From assembly GCF_003332825.1 (NCBI RefSeq), contig NZ_QIRF01000005.1, forward strand, positions 154,158-218,157: a stretch of DNA of 64,000 bases, given 5' to 3'. The notes below the pieces were generated by a model. The model did not search any database. It was not told the origin of the DNA and saw only the letters and a list, made by a program, of their open reading frames with translations. A program made the position numbers and the translations under genes. Shown here piece after piece: positions 8,231-17,187 of the stretch (positions within the stretch are counted from its first letter, which is position 1; each line of letters begins with the position of its first letter). The DNA is from Dyella sp. C9. GTDB lineage: Bacteria > Pseudomonadota > Gammaproteobacteria > Xanthomonadales > Rhodanobacteraceae.

Positions 8231-8890
8231 TCAGAACAGCTCCACTTCTCCCTTTATCGGATCGTTTGCCAAACGCTTGAGATACAAACGCTCTCCGTCC
8301 ACCAGCACCGCATCGGTACGGTTGCGCAGCTGGCGCACGCGCGCCTTGCCGGTGCTGGGGAAAAACTGCACGTGCCGGGGATGCACGTCGCCCAGGTCCT
8401 CCGCCCGCACCGCGAGGTGCTCGGCCTCCAGGTAGCGCCGGACGAAGGAGATGTTGCGTTGCCCGATGTCGGTCATGGTGGCCAGCACGCGGCCACCGCC
8501 GAACACCTTCACTTCCAGATTGGCGCGCTGGCCACCGGCCTTGAGGATGGCGTTGATCAGCTGCTCCATCGCGTCGTTGCCGTAGCGCGCCGCGCGGCCT
8601 ACCGTGTCGGCCCAGCTGCCGCGCTCGCCGCCCAGGGGCTCGGGCAGCATGAAGTGGTTCATGCCGCCGATGCGCCGGTTGCGGTCGTAGACGCAGGCCG
8701 ATACGCAGGAGCCCAGCACGGTGGAGATCATTTCCTCTTGCGTGCTGACGTAATACTCACCCGGCAACACCTTGACGGTGACGCAGGCGTGGGCCGGGTC
8801 CCAGAATCGCCTCAGGTGTTCGAAGCCGGGCAGGATGCGGGCCGGGTCATAACCGGCGCCACTGGGCACTTTTACTGCAGGGACGCTCAT
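8231..8890 (-). CDS. cheD: CheD, chemoreceptor glutamine deamidase
   Basis: The 219-residue protein carries the CheD signatures: GSCVSACVYD, with the catalytic cysteine, and GGMNHFMLPE, with the catalytic histidine. 'EVKVFGGGRVL' and 'DIGQRNISFVRRYLEAE' are also typical. It deamidates receptor glutamines and can modulate CheC-type phosphatases where these exist. It is longer than many CheD proteins because of a C-terminal extension ending in GEVELF. That tail closely resembles the end of the MCP-like protein in the same operon (GEIELF). Its ATG overlaps the cheR stop by ATGA, so the two are translationally coupled. Confidence 0.95.
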   Translation of the reverse strand: MSVPAVKVPSGAGYDPARILPGFEHLRRFWDPAHACVTVKVLPGEYYVSTQEEMISTVLGSCVSACVYDRNRRIGGMNHFMLPEPLGGERGSWADTVGRAARYGNDAMEQLINAILKAGGQRANLEVKVFGGGRVLATMTDIGQRNISFVRRYLEAEHLAVRAEDLGDVHPRHVQFFPSTGKARVRQLRNRTDAVLVDGERLYLKRLANDPIKGEVELF

Positions 8891-9768
8891 GCACTGCGTT
8901 TCCGGTAGACCGTGCGTCCAATCAGGTCAAAACTGTCGTTGAGTCCGTACATGGACTCCGAATGGCCAAGGAACAGGTAGCCGCCCTCGGGCAGCAGGCC
9001 CGCGTAACGCTGGAACAGGCGCTGCTTGGTCGGCTTGTCGAAATAGATGACCACGTTGCGGCAGAAGATCGCGTCGAACGGCCCCTGCATCGGCCAGTCG
9101 TGCAGCAGGTTCAGCGGCAGGATGCTGACCAGCTCGCGCAGGCGCGGATGCACACAGGCGTACTGCTCGTACTCGCCCTCGCCACGCAGGAACCAGCGTC
9201 GCCGACGTTCGGTGCTCACGCCCTCCAGCCGCTCGATCGGATAGACGCCCTTGCGCGCCGTCTCCAGCGCCTGCGGCGACAGATCGGTGGCGAGGATCTT
9301 GGCGTCGACGTTGCCGCCGTGCTTCTCCAGCGCATCGGCCAGCACGATGGCCAGCGTGTAGGGTTCCTCGCCGGTGGCGCAGCCCGCCGACCAGATGCGC
9401 AGGCGGCCGCCATCCTTCTTCTTCTCGGCGATCCAGCGCGGCAGCAGCTCATCGGCCAGCAGGTCGAAGTGATGCGACTCGCGGAAGAATGCCGTGACAT
9501 TGGTGCTGATGGCGCTGGCCAGCTCGCCCAGCTCCTGCTGCGGATCACGCCGCAGCAGTTCGCAATAGGCCGGGAAATCGCGCAGCTTGAGTGCGCGCAG
9601 GCGCCGCAACAGGCGGCCCTGCACCAGCTGCCGCTTGTGCTCGCCCAGCGAAATGCCGCAGTGCTCGTAGACGAACGTGCGCAGGAACTCGAACTCGGCG
9701 TTGCCCAGCGACGGGCCGCCCATGCCCGCCACGGCAGCCTGGTTGTCCATCGTGGCGGCCATGTTCAT
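8887..9768 (-). CDS. cheR: CheR, chemoreceptor glutamate methyltransferase
   Basis: The 293-residue protein has an N-terminal helical domain (LVQGRLLRRLRALKLRDFPAYCELL) and a SAM-binding methyltransferase domain with WSAGCATGEEPYT. 'ISTNVTAFFRESHHF' and 'IFCRNVVIYFDK' are also diagnostic. It methylates glutamates on MCPs using S-adenosylmethionine. The ATG is three bases after the stop of the upstream MCP gene, with GGAG eight bases before it, and its own stop overlaps cheD. The receptors next to it carry AWKEF and VWNEF C termini that fit CheR-docking pentapeptides. Confidence 0.97.
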   Translation of the reverse strand: MNMAATMDNQAAVAGMGGPSLGNAEFEFLRTFVYEHCGISLGEHKRQLVQGRLLRRLRALKLRDFPAYCELLRRDPQQELGELASAISTNVTAFFRESHHFDLLADELLPRWIAEKKKDGGRLRIWSAGCATGEEPYTLAIVLADALEKHGGNVDAKILATDLSPQALETARKGVYPIERLEGVSTERRRRWFLRGEGEYEQYACVHPRLRELVSILPLNLLHDWPMQGPFDAIFCRNVVIYFDKPTKQRLFQRYAGLLPEGGYLFLGHSESMYGLNDSFDLIGRTVYRKRSA

Positions 9769-9770
9769 GC

Positions 9771-11483
9771 TCAGAACTCCTTCCAGGCGCCCGCGTCGCT
9801 GGCTTCGGCCTTCGGCGCGCGTGCCGGTGCCGCACTGCTGCTGCGCACGGCGGCGAACACCGCCTCGGCCTCGGCCATCACCGACTGGCCGCGCGCCTTC
9901 TCGCTGGCCGTTTCGCCACTGCCTTCGCCCGTGCGGAAGAAGCCCACCTGGCGGGCCAGTTCACCGGCCTGCTCGTGCATGGCACGGGCGGCGGCCGCGG
10001 CCTCCTCCACCAGCGCGGCGTTCTGCTGGGTCATCTCGTCCATCTGCAGCACGGCGTGGTTCACCTGGTCGATGCCGGCCGACTGCTCCTGGCTGGCCGC
10101 GGCGATCTCGGCGACGATGTCGGTCACCTTCTTCACGCTGTCCACGATCTCAGCCAGGGCCTTGCCCGACTGGTCCACCAGCGAGGAGCCCACGCGCACC
10201 TTGTCGGCGCTGTCGTTGATGAGCCCCTTGATCTCCTTGGCCGCACCAGCGCTGCGCTGCGCCAGGTTGCGCACCTCGGTGGCCACCACCGCGAAGCCGC
10301 GGCCCTGCTCGCCGGCACGCGCCGCTTCCACCGCGGCGTTGAGCGCCAGCAGGTTGGTCTGGAAGGCGATCTCGTCGATCAGGCTGACGATCTCGGAGAT
10401 CTTGCGGCTGGATTCGTTGATCTCGCGCATCGCCGCGCTGGCCTGCGAGGCCACTTCGCCACCGTGCTCGGCCTGGCGGCGCGTGGCACTGGCCAGCTGG
10501 TTGGCGTGCGAGGCGTTCTCGGCGTTCTGCTTCACGGTGGAGGTCATTTCCTCCATCGACGAGGCGGTCTCTTCCAGGCTGGAGGCCTGCTCCTGCGTAC
10601 GCTGGCTGAGGTCATCGTTGCCGCGGGCGATCTGCTGCGCGGCCGAGCTCACCGAGCCGGCACCGTGGCGCACTTCGCCCACGATGTTGACCAGGCGCTC
10701 ATCCATGGTGCGCAGGGCATCCAGCAGCTCGCCCAGCTCGTCCTTGCGACGGTTCTGGATGTGATGGCCCAGGTGGCCGGTGGCGATGGCATTGGCCACC
10801 TTCACCGCGACGCCCAGTGTGCTCAGGATCGAACGCATCAGCAGCATGGCCATCACGGTGGCGACCACCAGGCCGGCCAGCAGCGCGATGATGCTGATGG
10901 TGCGCACGAAGTGATAGCGCGACACCTGGCTGTCATAGATCTGCTTGGCGTCCGCGCGCTGTGCATCGACCATTTTGCCCAGGGCGTCCTGGCGCTGCAT
11001 CATCAGCGGGCGCACCTGCATTTCGAGCAGATCGCTGGCGCCGTTGTCGCCCTGGTTCAGCGCGTCGACCATCGATGCCTTGGCATCGGAGTAGTCGGCG
11101 TCGGTGGAGCGCCAATTGTCGTAGTTCTTCTTGACGTTCGGGCTCATCGGAATGGCCGCGAGCTGCTTCTTGAGGCCTTCCATCTCGGCCTGCAGCTTGG
11201 CGTATTCGGCGAGCTTGGCCTTCACCTGGTCAGGCTTGCCCACCAACGATCCCGATTCACCCAGCAGGATGAACGACATCAGCTGGCGCGCGGTGATCTG
11301 CGAAACCAGCTGCGTGGGCACGATCTCCTCGTCGTAGATCCTGCCCATGCCATCGTTCTGTTCCTGCATCGAGCCGATGCCGATGATGGCGCCACCGATC
11401 AGCATCAGGCCGAGCAGGCCCAGCACCACGCGCATGCGGTTGCGGACGGAGAGTTCCGGAGCTTTCAAAGCGAACTTCTTCAT
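9771..11483 (-). CDS. Methyl-accepting chemotaxis protein, Tar/Tsr type
   Basis: The 570-residue receptor has TM1 (about residues 18-40, [21 protein letters not shown]), a periplasmic helical-bundle sensor of about 145 residues, TM2 ([21 protein letters not shown]) and a HAMP domain. The cytoplasmic signalling hairpin has the tip '[48 protein letters not shown]'. An alanine-rich flexible tail ends in AWKEF, an aromatic-xx-aromatic pentapeptide of the type (NWETF) that recruits CheR/CheB in enteric receptors. The ligand is unknown; the four-helix-bundle sensor has no recognisable motif. It lies 26 bp after cheW and three bases before cheR. Confidence 0.95.
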   Translation of the reverse strand: MKKFALKAPELSVRNRMRVVLGLLGLMLIGGAIIGIGSMQEQNDGMGRIYDEEIVPTQLVSQITARQLMSFILLGESGSLVGKPDQVKAKLAEYAKLQAEMEGLKKQLAAIPMSPNVKKNYDNWRSTDADYSDAKASMVDALNQGDNGASDLLEMQVRPLMMQRQDALGKMVDAQRADAKQIYDSQVSRYHFVRTISIIALLAGLVVATVMAMLLMRSILSTLGVAVKVANAIATGHLGHHIQNRRKDELGELLDALRTMDERLVNIVGEVRHGAGSVSSAAQQIARGNDDLSQRTQEQASSLEETASSMEEMTSTVKQNAENASHANQLASATRRQAEHGGEVASQASAAMREINESSRKISEIVSLIDEIAFQTNLLALNAAVEAARAGEQGRGFAVVATEVRNLAQRSAGAAKEIKGLINDSADKVRVGSSLVDQSGKALAEIVDSVKKVTDIVAEIAAASQEQSAGIDQVNHAVLQMDEMTQQNAALVEEAAAAARAMHEQAGELARQVGFFRTGEGSGETASEKARGQSVMAEAEAVFAAVRSSSAAPARAPKAEASDAGAWKEF

Positions 11484-11509
11484 GATGATTCCACTTCCTG
11501 CAAAATCGG

Positions 11510-12016
11510 TCAGGCCACGGCTTTCACATCGGAGGCGGCGGGCAGCGCCGCCTCCAGCATCTGGGCATCCTGGGGCTGCAGCAGCTTGTCCACGTCCAGC
11601 AGCAGCACCATGCGCTCGCCAGTGGAAGTCAGCCCCTTGAGATATTCGGTGTCCACGGTGGTGCCCATGTCCGGCACCGGACGAATCGCGTCGGGCGATA
11701 CGTCGAGCACGTCGGACACGGCATCGACCACCACGCCGAAGTTGCGGCCGGCCACGGTGATGATCACGGTGACGGTGGTGGCGCCGTAGGCCTCGCGCTC
11801 AATGCCGAAGCGCAGGCGCATGTCGATCACCGGCACGATGGCGCCGCGCAGGTTGAGCACGCCGAGCACGTAGTGCGGCGCCTGCGGAATGCGTGTCACC
11901 GGGGTCCAGCCACGAATCTCGCGGACCGCCAGGATGTCGATGCCGTATTCCTCGTGGGCGAGGTTGACGGTGAGGTACTGCGACTGGAGCGCCTCGCTCC
12001 GGGAGTTATCGGACAT
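11510..12016 (-). CDS. cheW: CheW, receptor-kinase coupling protein
   Basis: The 168-residue CheW-domain protein has '[25 protein letters not shown]', '[28 protein letters not shown]' and '[11 protein letters not shown]'. It links MCPs to the CheA kinase at the membrane. The start at [10 protein letters not shown] was chosen; the upstream frame stays open for another 51 codons but that sequence looks like intergenic repeat and has no family match. It is followed at 26 bp by an MCP gene. A REP-like palindrome lies upstream, between it and the Cache-domain MCP gene. Confidence 0.96.
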   Translation of the reverse strand: MSDNSRSEALQSQYLTVNLAHEEYGIDILAVREIRGWTPVTRIPQAPHYVLGVLNLRGAIVPVIDMRLRFGIEREAYGATTVTVIITVAGRNFGVVVDAVSDVLDVSPDAIRPVPDMGTTVDTEYLKGLTSTGERMVLLLDVDKLLQPQDAQMLEAALPAASDVKAVA

Positions 12017-12105
12017 GGTTGCCTCGTGTCGGGGCCACGTGCGAGGCCCCCCTTCGGAATCTGGATCGGCGGTGGAGGTGGAAACTTGAGGGGCTTGGGC
12101 TCGGT

Positions 12106-12192
12106 ATGCAGGAGCGCACCCTGTGCGCGACAGGCCCCGCGAGCGGCCCCGTCGCAAGCCACGGGTCACGCACAGGGCGTGCGTTCCTGCGC
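12106..12192. repeat. REP-like palindromic element
   Basis: GCAGGAGCGCACCCTGTGCG at the left end pairs with CGCACAGGGC-GTGCGTTCCTGC at the right end, with only a few mismatches and about 45 bp between. It closely resembles the dispersed 'GTAGGAGCGCACCCTGTGCGC' elements of Lysobacterales and pseudomonads. It lies in the gap between cheW and the Cache-domain MCP gene, inside the operon. Confidence 0.75.
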
Positions 12193-12197
12193 GCGGC

Positions 12198-13862
12198 TCA
12201 GAATTCGTTCCAGACGCCGGCGGCGACCGCCACGGCGCGAGGAGCCACCGGCGCCGCTGGCGCTCGCGGGCGGGCCGGCGTGGCCGGCGCGTCCTGCAGG
12301 CGGAAGTAGCGGATCTGGCGTTCGAGCTCGTCGGACTGCTCCTGCATGGCCCGCGCGGCGGCGGCGGCCTCCTCGACCAGGGCGGCGTTCTGCTGGGTGA
12401 CTTCGTCCATCTGGATCACCGCGCGGTTTACCTGGTCGATGCCGGAGGACTGCTCCTGCGCCGCCGCGGCAATCTCCGCCACGATGTCGGTGACGCGCTT
12501 GACGCTGTCGACGATGCCGGCCAGCACCTGGCCCGACTCCTCCACCAGCGCCGAGCCGGCCTGCACCTTGTCCACGGTGTCGCCGATCAGGGCCTTGATC
12601 TCCTTGGCGGCGCTCGCGCTGCGCTGGGCCAGGTTACGCACTTCGCCTGCCACCACCGCAAAGCCCCTGCCCTGCTCGCCGGCACGCGCAGCCTCGACCG
12701 CGGCGTTGAGCGCCAGCAGGTTGGTCTGGAAGGCGATTTCGTCGATCAGCTGCACGATGTCGGTGATCTGGCGGCTGGCCGACTCGATCTCGCGCATGGC
12801 GCCACTGGTACGCACCGCCACCTCGCCGCCGCGTTCGGCCTGGGCGCGGGCGCTGCGCGCCAGCTGGTCGGCGTGGCCGGCGTTGTCGGCGCTCTGGCGC
12901 ACCACCGAGGTCATCTCTTCCATCGAGGCGGCGGTTTCCTCAAGGCTGGAGGCCTGCTCCTGGGTACGGTGCGACAGGTCGTCGTTGCCGCGCGAAATCT
13001 CCTGCGCCGCCGTGGACACCACCTGCGAGCCCTGCTGCACCTCGCGCACGATCTCCACCAGCTTGGCGCGCATGCGTTCCAGCGCCTCCAGCATGCTGCC
13101 CTCGGGGAAGCCCTGTTCGCTGCCCGTGGCAGCCAGGTCGCCGTCGGCGATGCGCCCGGCCATGGCCAGCGCATAGGTGGGCTCGCCACCGATGCTGCGG
13201 CGGATGCTGTGCATCGAGCGCCATACCACGCCGATCACCAGCAGGCCCACCAGCAGCGCGCGCAGCAGGCTGCCCTCGAGCATGGAGCGGAACTGCTGGT
13301 CGATGTCCACGAAGTAGGCGCCGGCACCGATGTGCAGGTTCCACGGCTTGAACCAGGTGGTGTAGGTGATCTTGGGCTCGAGTTTCTTTTCCGGCGGCAT
13401 CGGCCACACGTACTCGGTCACGCCCGCGCCGCCGTCGTGGTCCACCTTCTGCATCATCTGGTAGAGGTGATGGCCATTGGGGTCGGCGTCGTCATGCACG
13501 TTGCGGCCCACCTGGTCGGTAAGCATGGGGTGCATGCGCAGCACGAAGTTGTCGTCGAACACGAACACGTAGCCGGCGCCGTTGTTCCAGCGCATGGCCT
13601 GCAGCTCGGCCAGCGCGCGCTTCTGCGCCTCGGCCTCGCTGAATTCGCCGGCCTTGTAACGGTCGTAATAGCTCTGCATGACGGCATTGGCGGCCGTCAC
13701 GTGGTCGGTCAGCGAATGCACGCGGGCATCCATCTGCAGGCGCCGGCTGTCGATGGCGGAAATCACGGTAAGCGCGACCAGGCCAGCCACCACGAAGGCA
13801 ATGACCAGCCACACCTTGGCGGCCAGGCCAAGACGATCGATGTACTTCAATGGGGAGTTCAT
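12198..13862 (-). CDS. Methyl-accepting chemotaxis protein with periplasmic Cache domain
   Basis: The 554-residue receptor has TM1 ([21 protein letters not shown]), a single-Cache (sCache_2) sensor at about residues 35-190 and TM2 ([16 protein letters not shown]), then a HAMP-like linker and the signalling hairpin. The sensor is recognisable from '[23 protein letters not shown]', '[12 protein letters not shown]' and '[21 protein letters not shown]'. The hairpin tip is '[48 protein letters not shown]'. Cache domains of this type often bind small organic acids or amino acids; the ligand here is unknown. It ends in VWNEF, another candidate CheR/CheB docking pentapeptide. It lies between cheA and cheW in the operon. 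Confidence 0.95.
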   Translation of the reverse strand: MNSPLKYIDRLGLAAKVWLVIAFVVAGLVALTVISAIDSRRLQMDARVHSLTDHVTAANAVMQSYYDRYKAGEFSEAEAQKRALAELQAMRWNNGAGYVFVFDDNFVLRMHPMLTDQVGRNVHDDADPNGHHLYQMMQKVDHDGGAGVTEYVWPMPPEKKLEPKITYTTWFKPWNLHIGAGAYFVDIDQQFRSMLEGSLLRALLVGLLVIGVVWRSMHSIRRSIGGEPTYALAMAGRIADGDLAATGSEQGFPEGSMLEALERMRAKLVEIVREVQQGSQVVSTAAQEISRGNDDLSHRTQEQASSLEETAASMEEMTSVVRQSADNAGHADQLARSARAQAERGGEVAVRTSGAMREIESASRQITDIVQLIDEIAFQTNLLALNAAVEAARAGEQGRGFAVVAGEVRNLAQRSASAAKEIKALIGDTVDKVQAGSALVEESGQVLAGIVDSVKRVTDIVAEIAAAAQEQSSGIDQVNRAVIQMDEVTQQNAALVEEAAAAARAMQEQSDELERQIRYFRLQDAPATPARPRAPAAPVAPRAVAVAAGVWNEF

Positions 13863-14030
13863 GGGAGATGACCTTCAGAATGAAAAGGGCGGGATGCGAT
13901 TGCCCGGATTCATTCCCTGCACTGCTCTGCGCTGGCGCGCACGCCAACGGCCGCGGCTTCCTGTCGCGACTGGTGTTGCCTTCAATCGGGGCGGCGCCCC
14001 TGGATCCCTGCCGCCCCCGGTGAAACTTGC

Positions 14031-16031
14031 TCAGGCCGCCTTGCGTCGGGCCTGCAGGCGTACGAGGCCTGCGATATCCACGATCAGCGCCACCGAGCCA
14101 TCGGCCAGGATGGTCGCGCCCGAGACGCCCTGCACGCGGCGATAATTCGCTTCAAGCGACTTCACCACCGCCTGCTGCTGGCCGATCAGGCCGTCGACGA
14201 ACAGCCCCACGCGGGTACCGTCGCCCTCGACCACCACCATCAGCCCTTCGTCGATGCCGCGGACGGCGTCCTGGCAACCGAACGCGTCATGCAGGCGGAT
14301 CACCGGCAGGTATTCGTTGCGGAAGCGGAACAGTTCCCCGCCACCAGCCACGCTGCGCACGGCGTCGCCCTTCAGCTGCACCGACTCCACGATCGACACC
14401 AGCGGCACGATGTAGCGCTCCTCGCCTACCGCGGCGGTGAGGCCATCGATGATGGCGAGCGTCAGCGGCAAGGTGATGGTGAATACGCTGCCCTTGCCCT
14501 GCGTGCTGCGGATGGTGACGGTGCCGCCCAGATCGGCCACGTTGCGGCGGACCACGTCCATGCCCACGCCACGGCCGGAAAGGTCGGTGGTGACGGCGGC
14601 GGTGGAGAAGCCCGGCTGGAAGATCAGGTCGGCCACGGCCTCGTCGCTCATGCCCTCGCCGCTGCTGATCAGCCCGCGCTGCACCGCCTTGCCGATGATG
14701 GCATCGCGGTTGAGGCCGGCGCCGTCATCGGACACTTCCACCACGATGCTGCCACCGCGATGCGATGCGGCCAGGGTCAGCGTGCCGGTGTCACCCTTGC
14801 CGGCGGCGCGGCGCTTGTCCGGCGTTTCCAGACCGTGGTCGATCGCGTTGCGCACCAGGTGGACCATCGGGTCGCCGATCTTCTCCAGCACCGTCTTGTC
14901 CAGCTCGGTCTGCTCGCCGACCAGCTCCAGCTTCACCTGCTTGCCCAGCTTCTGGCTGATGTCGCGCACCATGCGCGGGAAGCGGTTGAAGACCGAGGCG
15001 ATCGGCAGCATGCGTATGCCCATCACGCTTTCCTGCAGCTCGCGCGTGTGGCGCGCCAGCTGGGCCAGGCCCTGTTCGAGCACGGCCAGCCGCGCGGCAT
15101 CGATCTCGCCCTCGCGGAAGGTGTCGAGCATGGACTGGGTGATCACCAGCTCGCCCACCAGGTTGATCAGTCCGTCGATCTTGTCGATCGACACACGCAC
15201 CGAGCTGGACTCGGCGCTGGCCTCGCGCTGCGCGCGGGCGGCACCTGCATCGGCGACCGGCGCCGCGGCGGCCGGGGCCGGTGCGGCTGGCGCAGCGGCC
15301 GGCGGCGGTGCGGCTTCAGTCACCACATGGCGCGCATCGATGCTCAGGTCGCACTCGTCTTCCACCCAGTCGAACACGCCGCTGATGTCGGCGCGACGTG
15401 CCGGGCCCTTCAGTTCGATGGTCCAGCCCAGATGGCATTCGCCTGGCTCCAGCGCGGCCAGCGTGGCCGGCAGGCGGTCGAACTCCGGGGTCACCGTGAG
15501 CTCGCCCAGTCCGCCCAGTTCGCGGATCAGCCGCAGCGGGTCGTTGCCGCTCGCCAGCATGCCGGCATACGGACGGAAGCGGATGGTCCAGGCATCGGCC
15601 TGGTCCACGTTGCGTCGCGCCTGCACGGCACCGGCCGGGGCGCCACGCCCCATCGCCGCGGCCAGTTCGTTGCGCAGCGCTTCGGCCACGGTATCGTTCA
15701 GCGGTTCGCCGGCCTGGGCGCGGGCGAACATGGCGCGCAGGCAATCGACGGTCCGCAACAACAGTTCGATGATGGCGCCGTCGATCGCACGCTTGCCGCT
15801 GCGCACCTCGTCCAGCAGCGACTCGGCCTCATGGGTGAACGAGGACATCTCCGGGAAACCGAAGGTGGCCGCACCGCCCTTGATCGAATGCGCCGCGCGG
15901 AAAATGGTGTGCACCAGCTCCGCGTCGCCGCCGTTGTCCAGCTCAAGCAGCGACGACTCCATCGTGTCGAGCCCTTCCAGGCTCTCCTCGATGAACACCT
16001 GTTGGAACTGTGCCAGGGCGGCCTTGCTCAT
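14031..16031 (-). CDS. cheA: CheA, chemotaxis histidine kinase
   Basis: The 666-residue kinase has an HPt domain with phospho-His48 in 'RAAHSIKGGAATFGF' and a regulatory/CheY-binding-like region (residues about 160-235). A Pro/Ala linker follows. The dimerisation helix begins 'RVSIDKIDGLINLVGELVITQSM'. The ATPase domain has an N box LVRNAIDHG, a G1 box VEVSDDGAGLN and a G2 box GRGVGMDVV, and a C-terminal CheW-like domain follows. It phosphorylates CheY and CheB in response to receptor state. It follows cheY after a 190-bp gap filled by a palindromic repeat cluster, and precedes the Cache MCP. Confidence 0.98.
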   Translation of the reverse strand: MSKAALAQFQQVFIEESLEGLDTMESSLLELDNGGDAELVHTIFRAAHSIKGGAATFGFPEMSSFTHEAESLLDEVRSGKRAIDGAIIELLLRTVDCLRAMFARAQAGEPLNDTVAEALRNELAAAMGRGAPAGAVQARRNVDQADAWTIRFRPYAGMLASGNDPLRLIRELGGLGELTVTPEFDRLPATLAALEPGECHLGWTIELKGPARRADISGVFDWVEDECDLSIDARHVVTEAAPPPAAAPAAPAPAAAAPVADAGAARAQREASAESSSVRVSIDKIDGLINLVGELVITQSMLDTFREGEIDAARLAVLEQGLAQLARHTRELQESVMGIRMLPIASVFNRFPRMVRDISQKLGKQVKLELVGEQTELDKTVLEKIGDPMVHLVRNAIDHGLETPDKRRAAGKGDTGTLTLAASHRGGSIVVEVSDDGAGLNRDAIIGKAVQRGLISSGEGMSDEAVADLIFQPGFSTAAVTTDLSGRGVGMDVVRRNVADLGGTVTIRSTQGKGSVFTITLPLTLAIIDGLTAAVGEERYIVPLVSIVESVQLKGDAVRSVAGGGELFRFRNEYLPVIRLHDAFGCQDAVRGIDEGLMVVVEGDGTRVGLFVDGLIGQQQAVVKSLEANYRRVQGVSGATILADGSVALIVDIAGLVRLQARRKAA

Positions 16032-16072
16032 GGGATGCTTCTCTAAAGGAACGGTTACTTGCAGATCGAGAC

Positions 16073-16214
16073 CCTTCTCCCCGGGGGAGAAGGTGCCGGT
16101 CCCACGGGGACTACCTTCGGGTCGCAGCGGATGAGGGCGCGGGAGGAGCGAAACACCGTAGGTCCGCGCCAGTCCCGCACCCTCACCCCAACCCCTCCCC
16201 CGAGGGAGAGGGGC
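16073..16214. repeat. Composite palindromic repeat (CCTTCTCCCC...CCCCTCCCCC hairpins)
   Basis: CCTTCTCCCC/GGGGAGAAGG at 16073-16093 and a second hairpin CCCCTCCCCC...GGGAGAGGGG at about 16192-16213 flank 'GATGAGGGCGCGGG' and 'CACCCTCACCCCAACCCC'. This is the layout of a common intergenic repeat of Lysobacterales genomes. It fills the cheY-cheA gap and may attenuate or stabilise the transcript. Confidence 0.6.
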
Positions 16215-16221
16215 CTGGTGC

Positions 16222-16584
16222 TCAGCCGAGCACGCGCTTGACGGTGGCCAGCAGCTGGTCAGGGTCGAACGGCTTCACCAGCCAGCCGGTGGCGCCGGCA
16301 GCCTTGCCTTCCATCTTCTTGTCCGTATGCGACTCCGTGGTCAGCATCAGGATCGGCACGCCCTTGTAGGCAGGCATCGTGCGCAGCTCGCGCACCATGC
16401 TGAGGCCGTCCATCACCGGCATGTTCACGTCCGCCAGCACCAGGTCGAAGTTGCCGCTGCGCGCGGCATCCAGCGCGAGCTGGCCGTTCTCCGCCTCGCT
16501 CACCTCATGACCGGCGCCACGCAGGGTGAATGCCACCATGCCGCGCATCGAAGCCGAATCGTCCACCGCAAGAATCTTTGCCAT
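16222..16584 (-). CDS. cheY: CheY-type single-domain response regulator
   Basis: The 120-residue receiver domain has the acidic pair Asp8/Asp9 (AVDDSASMRGM), phospho-acceptor Asp52 (LADVNMPVMDG), Thr82 (MLTTES) and Lys104 (VKPFDPDQ). There is no output domain. When phosphorylated by CheA it should bind the flagellar switch (FliM), or act as a phosphate sink. A good ribosome site (GAGGTGGAAG) precedes the ATG. It is the second gene of the operon, between a STAS protein and cheA. Confidence 0.95.
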   Translation of the reverse strand: MAKILAVDDSASMRGMVAFTLRGAGHEVSEAENGQLALDAARSGNFDLVLADVNMPVMDGLSMVRELRTMPAYKGVPILMLTTESHTDKKMEGKAAGATGWLVKPFDPDQLLATVKRVLG

Positions 16585-16598
16585 CTTCCACCTCAGTT

Positions 16599-16916
16599 TC
16601 AGGCCGGCGTCGTTGCCGGCAATTCCAGAGCCTGTACCAGGCCGAGCACGGCGGCCGCCTCGCGCATCGCTGCGCTGGCGCCTTGCCAGGCCGGCGCCTG
16701 TCCACGCGCAACCGCCTCGCGGCGATACGCCACCAGCAGTTGCAACGCAGCGGTATCCACGCGTTCCACGGCGGCACCGTCGATCTGCACGGCCGGCACA
16801 TCGAGTGCTTCGACCAGGCTGGCCTTGACCTCGTCCAGCGCGGCGATGCGGAAATCGGCCGGCAGGCTGATGGCACGCACCGTGTCGCCCTTGCGTTGTG
16901 TGGTTGCCTTGCCCAT
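16599..16916 (-). CDS. STAS-domain protein, first gene of the chemotaxis operon
   Basis: The protein is about 105 residues and consists of one STAS domain ('RAISLPADFRIAALDEVKASLVEAL', 'QIDGAAVERVDTAALQLLVAYRREA'). The position equivalent to the phosphorylated serine of SpoIIAA is alanine here (DTAALQ), so it is probably not controlled by phosphorylation. An in-frame ATG at 16970 cannot be used because it overlaps the -10 of the sigma-28 promoter at 16960-16986. Starts at 16916 (ATG) or 16880 (GTG, preceded by AAGGG at good spacing) are possible. It is followed by cheY after 14 bp. Confidence 0.8.
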   Translation of the reverse strand: MGKATTQRKGDTVRAISLPADFRIAALDEVKASLVEALDVPAVQIDGAAVERVDTAALQLLVAYRREAVARGQAPAWQGASAAMREAAAVLGLVQALELPATTPA

Positions 16917-16959
16917 GTCCTTCGATCCTCGCCGCGCCCCGTGGGCGTCTACGGGGTGC

Positions 16960-16986
16960 TTATCGGCCATGACGGCATCCGCTTTA
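16960..16986 (-). promoter_or_regulatory. Sigma-28 (FliA) promoter of the chemotaxis operon
   Basis: On the minus strand the sequence reads TAAAGCGG, 11 bases, then GCCGATAA. The -10 is a perfect match to the FliA consensus and the -35 matches TAAAG, with exact N11 spacing. It points into the STAS-cheY-cheA operon. Confidence 0.85.
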
Positions 16987-17187
16987 GGCCAAAAGCCGCA
17001 CTTTTACGTGCTGTGCGCGCAGGGCGGGAAGCCCGCAGCGGCGCGCCCTCGCGGACGCCACGCCGTTCACACTTCGCGACAAAAAATTGCCGGGCGTCGA
17101 AAAATCGGCCTCAAGTTCGCACGAGTCGCGCCGATGCATGGGGCACGGATGGGCGCGCGGACAAAACCCCGCCGCAAGGAGCCTTGC

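Noticed and set aside
16327..17187. Long upstream extension of the fliK frame
   Set aside because: It runs antisense through cheY and the STAS gene, and a good ribosome site precedes the TTG at 17188.
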